Shown here: piece after piece, positions 59,690 to 64,000 of the stretch | How the letters are laid out: every line of letters begins with the position of its first letter | Position numbering within the stretch: position 1 is the stretch's first letter | NCBI RefSeq assembly: GCF_042477335.2 | Contig: NC_091263.1 | Location: 68,008,501 to 68,072,500, forward strand | Direction: 5' to 3' | Length of the DNA stretch: 64,000 nucleotides | Source of the DNA: Ovis canadensis | Lineage: Eukaryota > Chordata > Mammalia > Artiodactyla > Bovidae | The notes under the pieces: model-generated | What the model saw: the letters and a program-made list of their open reading frames with translations, nothing else | Databases searched by the model: none | Told to the model about the DNA's origin: nothing | Position numbers and translations under genes: made by a program

Positions 59690-60044
59690 GTGAGTAGCCG
59701 GCCTGTCGGCGCCACCGCGCGCCGAGGAGAGACGCGAAGCCGGGGCCTCGGAGTGATGGCGTGCCTTGCGGCAGAACTTGGTCCGGCCCTGGGCCTCTCT
59801 GAAAAGGGGACGCCACGCTGGGTGCGAGAGACTGTTAACCAAGGTCGAAGCCCTTCCGGGATAGTTCTTGGTGGAGCCCTCTTCTAGCAGCCGCGCTCCG
59901 CCGCGTTACCATTCCTCGCTGCTGCCTGAAGGGCCTAGGCCAAGTCACACCTCAGGTGGTTGGCGAAGAGAGCTGGAGGGAACCATCTGCCAGCAGAAGG
60001 CGCAAAGCGGTTTCTTGTTCCATTCCAGAAACTCAAGTTTATGC

Positions 60045-60104
60045 ACGCGCGCACACACTCACACGCATACCCCACCCCCCACCCCCCCACACACACCCTT
60101 TGGC
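60045..60104. repeat. CG/CA alternating tract and C-rich run
   Basis: gcacgcgcgcacacactcac leads into a C-rich run and cacacacacc, in early LZTFL1 intron 1. Confidence 0.85.
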
Positions 60105-60942
60105 AGTATTATGTTAACCAGCCGAGGAGGAAGAACGTGATTGAATACAACTTTCTTATGTGAGAGTGATAGAAGAATCCCCAGGCCCCATATTATACCT
60201 GAGAAAACTTGAGTGACATTCCTTGTGTTCTGACCTGTTCAAAAGAAGGCATGTTTTTCCTGGATGCTTGAACATAATCCCATTTGTCATTCCAGCGGAT
60301 ACAGAATGCCAACTTAAACAGCAGCCGTCCTTAGAACAAGACACAGTACTGAAGTGTTGAGAAAAAAAAAAAAAAAGATGAATCCAGAGTTGGGGGCACC
60401 ATCGAAATAGGCTACTGAAATACTTCAGCAGCCAGAATTCCTCTTTAGCCCACGGGGTATACCAAGTACTCTTGCCGCTGAGGGTACAACTGTGAACGGA
60501 ACAAACCATTCCCTACCATTCTTGGAGCCTGTCCCACACATTCTGTTGGTTTCCATAAAATATGAACAAATTGAAAAAATGGTGATGTCACAAGAAAATT
60601 GACAGCTGCGCGCATTCTTACCTGCTGTCATTCCATTTCCCAGGCTACTGCTATTTCTGCTACTGAAATCAGCTGCTTATTTCTGCTCCCTTTCTTCACT
60701 CCCATCCCTTTTAGACGAACTTTTCTGTCTTCTGTTATAAATTTCATTCTCAGTTTCAGTAATTTTTCTTCTTGGTCTGGGGACAGTCTTTACTTGACAG
60801 AAGAGAACAGGCATGCGCTGGGCACTTACTCTGCGCAAGGCACTATATGAGGAAACTGTATGGTGTAAGAAATGATTCATGCTGTGATGAGCTTACAGTC
60901 TACTTGAAGGAGCAATTCCTAAGGAAAAAAGACTGCTGATAG

Positions 60943-61068
60943 TTTTTGTTTAGTCACTAGGTCGTGTCTGACTTTTTGACCCCGTGGACTGCAGCACGCC
61001 TGGCCTTTGGTATCTCCCGGAGTTTGCTCATGTCCGTTGAGTCGTTGATGCTATCCAACCATCTCATC
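60943..61068 (-). mobile_element. BovB LINE 3'-terminal fragment
   Basis: Short antisense BovB tail (gtcactaggtcgtgtctgac to atccaaccatctcatcc) inserted in older repeat-like DNA. Confidence 0.82.
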
Positions 61069-63867
61069 CACCTATGTGCTAATTTTTGGAGGAAGGCATA
61101 ACTAGAGTTAATGAGGGCATGTTGGGAGGCTTCACAGAGTAGGTAAAAAAGGTTTGATCTTGAAGGATGGGTAGGAATTTGGTAGATTTATGGAGCATGC
61201 TTATACCTCTGAGAGCCAATTATATGCATTTCTTGTCACCTCTGCAGTGCAGTGACATGTTGATAGGATGAGACCCGCCATGCTGGGAGATTTTACACTG
61301 GAAATTAGCAAGGGCTGCAAATCAGTTTGATACTCCAACCCTCACCAGTGCCTGTTAAGCATTCACCAGCACACCACTGGGTTGGGACTCAGATTCTTGA
61401 ATAGGCATGGAGAGGTGCTTTTAGTCAAGGACTGGGGTAATGAGGGTGAAAGTATAGGATGTTCAAGGCTGGTAAGCAGACTAATCTGACTGAATAGGAG
61501 TGTTCTTAACAGAATCTTGGGAAATGGGTTTGGGGAGTATGGAGGGCTTATGAGTATAGATTTAACACTATAAGCAAGAATAATTGAAACTTTATGAGAC
61601 TTTTTTTTAGCAAGTTGTGACATCATTTTGAGATTTCCAATTGTAGGATATTCTTGCTGACACATGAGTATAGAGATAACATCATTTCTAACATAGGTAT
61701 TGAGGTTTATTTCAAATGCCTGGTGGAGATGTGTCTTCTTGTGAGTCACAACTCAGGTTGATTTGCAGCTGTAACATATCTGTGTTCTTTTATTTATTTA
61801 AATCATGCCATTTTTCTAAAAAGGATTTGAAAAGCAGAGTGTGGACTTTGGAGTTAGACTTCCTGGTTCAAGTCTGTGCTCTCCCACTTGCCAATTCAAT
61901 AGCATAGAAAAAAAAAATTTCTTTGGACCTCAGTTTTCTATCTGTAAAGTAGGTTTATATTTACTTTTCCATAGGGTTGTATTGAGGACTAAATGAGATC
62001 ATGCCAGGCACTTTGTAACTTGCGAATGACTTTTAGATGTTGTCATCATTACTGTTTCTAACGTTTAACATTAGAAATTAGACATTTGACATTGACATTT
62101 GAAGTAGTTCGAGGAGTTGGCTAACAATCCATGTAAACTAAAACATAAGAAACTTTATTTCCATTCACATTGTCTAGCCCTAAGGCAAAAAGTTAAGTTA
62201 CCAGTCTAATCAAATAAGGTAGAGTCAGGAAATGTCAGTACATACTGCAAATGTGTTGGTTTACCTTGGCCAGAATATCTCAACTGGTTGTTTTGAAGCA
62301 GTCTACTGGATAGGTAACCATTAGAGAGCATCATGATATCTTGGGTAATTCTTAACTTACTGAACTTTAACAGAAGTGTTAAAAATAATGTGGGGGAGAA
62401 AAAGACTTGATGGAGCCGTTCATGTGGTTGGGGGTACTGGTCTGTAGGCCAGGCTGTGATACTTGAGAGATGCTTGTAGGTAACACCTTGAAAGAGATCA
62501 TGTCATCCAGAAGAGGATATAGAGTGACAAGAGTAAGGGTCTAAGGGTAGCGTCCTAGGAAGTGCAGCTGCTTAAGAGGCAAGCTCAAGAAGAGAAGGCT
62601 ACCGGTGAGATCAAGAAGGGAAGGTGGGGTTAGCAGGCAGAGAATGGAGCAGGTCAGCAGACAGCAAAGCACCAGCCACAGTAGTTGGACTTGTTACTAA
62701 GTTGCTGGTGAGCTTTGCAGAGGTGGTCGGAGCAGCATTTAGGATGGAGACACAAGAGCAGAAGAGAGCTAGAGAAATGCAATGGTAGCTGGAGGGAACC
62801 TACGGTTTTGTTTTGGTTTCACACGAATGAGGTTTGTGTGCAGCCTTGTCTGTAGTCTGAAGGGAAGAAGAAACCTCTATACAGTGTTGAGAGAAGTGAT
62901 TGGTTGAAGTCCCCCAGGAGCTTGAACGAGAACAGATTAAAGCCATGAATGACCTTCAAAAGAAGGAATTCTTTCAGTTCACTTGTTAGGCACATGGCCA
63001 CTGTGTACAGGCACTATGAGGAGTCCTGGGGATCCTCAGGGAACCAGAGGGACAAGGTCATGGCCCTTGTGGTCTTATGTCCTACATCTACAGGTAAGGA
63101 TGTATGTAGATGCAACAAAGCCATGGTGAGGGGCTGAGAGGGTAAAGGAGATTGTGCCCCGTGACCTTGGTGGTGTCCTCCACAGTGCTGGAGGCAGCCC
63201 TGCGTGCTGGAAGTAGGAGATAAGCCTGAAGAAGAGGATTGCAGAGGATACCGTTGTCTCCCGTAAGAATGCTGTGACACATCAAATTACTTTTCAGGAG
63301 AATCCAGCTGAATTAGTCCCCTGCATTAGATGTTCAATTTCATAATTTCCTTCTGTAATTTTCAGTGTAGCTTTAACATGAAAAAAAAAATCAGTCTCTA
63401 GCTTACAGTTGTCAAGCTCTCATCTGGTTTAAAATCAAGAGCAGTTGATGGCTGCTTCAAAACCAAATATACTGTTTAAGGCTGTGTGAGATGGAATAAG
63501 GTTAAGGTGCTCTAATAGAGGTGTTTTTTGTTTTTGTTTTTTTATAAAATGTACCTTAAAGAATACAGAAGTTTATTTCTCTCACACTTAACAGCCTTCT
63601 CACTGCTCATCTCACGTATGTGGCTCTGTGCTGCTCCATGAGGTTATTCGGGGTACAGTTCCCTTTCATCTTGCTCCCCCAGCCCTGAGGCCATTGTGCT
63701 GTCTGCATGGTTCAGCAGAGTCTCACCTCCAGGTTTCAGAGACATAGGGTGTGGCAGACATGTACCCTGTGTATTAAGGCTTTAGAAATAGCTTTCATTC
63801 CTCTGTTCCCATCCGTTGCTGAGAAGTAGTCACGTGATCATGCCTGACTTCAAGAGTGCTGGAGTGT

Positions 63868-64000
63868 TTTCTAGTTGGGCAGCCAGTACGGGAGATGTGG
63901 GTTTGATCCCTGGGTCAGGAATATCCTCAGAGAAGGAAATGGCAACCCACTCCAGTATCCTTGCCTGGGAAATCCCACGGACAGAGGACCTTGATGGGCT
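63868..64000 (+). mobile_element. Bov-tA SINE, cut by the window end
   Basis: Head partly degraded; tttgatccctgggtcagg and the Bov-A body are clear up to the last base. Confidence 0.9.

Larger units (their letters stand above)
59200..59930 (+). promoter_or_regulatory. LZTFL1: CpG-island promoter, probably of LZTFL1
   Basis: This is the most CpG-dense stretch of the window, standing out sharply from AT-rich flanks. Upstream of the exon 1 ATG it holds a perfect palindromic X-box, GTTGCCGTTGGCAAC (59377-59391), and a second X-box-like site, GTTCCCGTTAGCAAC (59546-59560). It also has an ETS-type ACTTCCTGT next to the E-box GTCACGTGAT (59491-59500), a CCAAT box (59509-59513) and an NF-kappaB-like GGGACTTCCC (59429-59438). 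No TATA box is evident, as is common for housekeeping-type CpG promoters. The gene assignment rests on synteny with CCR9 and on the exon 1 structure, not on visible protein sequence. Confidence 0.8.
59690..64000 (+). other. LZTFL1: Start of LZTFL1 intron 1 (runs off the window)
   Basis: Sequence downstream of the exon 1 donor. It holds the last part of the CpG island, a CG/CA-rich purine-pyrimidine tract (60045-60104), an A15 run at 60362-60376, a short BovB fragment (60943-61068), a MIR-like copy (61840-62010), degenerate old repeats at 60430-60950 and 62400-63300, and a Bov-tA SINE cut by the window end. No splice-flanked LZTFL1 coding exon was recognised. Confidence 0.6.

Noticed and set aside
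62819-63285. Exon-like text (aggagcttgaacgagaacag, ctacatctacaggtaagg) as an LZTFL1 exon
   Set aside because: It does not encode the expected LZTFL1 N-terminus; frames are short and broken, and it reads more like an old interspersed repeat.
1-64000. CRISPR arrays, operons, tRNA or rRNA genes
   Set aside because: None seen. The many tRNA-like segments are heads of Bov-tA or CHR SINEs, and the short tandem repeats are microsatellites.

Overview
The window is vertebrate, and more specifically bovid, genomic DNA. It is dominated by repeats found only in ruminants: tRNA-derived Bov-tA / Bov-A SINEs and BovB (RTE-clade) LINE fragments. Older mammalian L1, L2, MIR and hAT-Charlie remnants, one CHR-type SINE and many CA/TG microsatellites lie among them. 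There are no operons, no CRISPR arrays and no prokaryotic signals. Cattle is the simplest reading, but buffalo, sheep and goat share these repeats, so I cannot fix the species from sequence alone.

Two genes can be anchored. CCR9, the CCL25 chemokine receptor, lies on the minus strand. Its main coding exon is 4106-5188. A 45-nt exon at 11702-11746 carries the start codon and the first seven residues (MVPTEAT), giving a 367-residue protein. A CpG island at about 59200-59930 ends in an ATG followed directly by a consensus splice donor (59687-59695). By position, orientation and known synteny (LZTFL1 - CCR9 - FYCO1 - CXCR6, human 3p21.31) I read this as the promoter and first exon of LZTFL1 on the plus strand. 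The next LZTFL1 exon was not found before the window ends.

Layout: 1-3000, repeats and flank 3' of CCR9; 3000-5188, CCR9 3'UTR and last coding exon; 5189-11701, CCR9 intron with a split hAT element, several SINEs, a BovB copy and a GC-rich block (9566-10480); 11702-11746, CCR9 start exon; 11747-59200, about 47 kb holding any upstream CCR9 exon plus many nested repeats (1.8-kb BovB at 31211-33000, L1 blocks at 24640-26190 and 41600-42770, a dense run of SINEs at 50.5-56.4 kb); 59200-64000, LZTFL1 promoter, exon 1 and the start of intron 1.

The two genes are divergently arranged about 48 kb apart. CCR9 acts on lymphocytes and thymocytes in gut homing. LZTFL1 is a cytoplasmic regulator of ciliary BBSome trafficking. 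The most informative regulatory observation is a perfect RFX X-box palindrome in the LZTFL1 island, as expected for a cilium gene. I found no convincing undescribed biological system. The long open frames outside CCR9 are BovB reverse-transcriptase remnants, antisense shadows or chance frames in GC-rich DNA.
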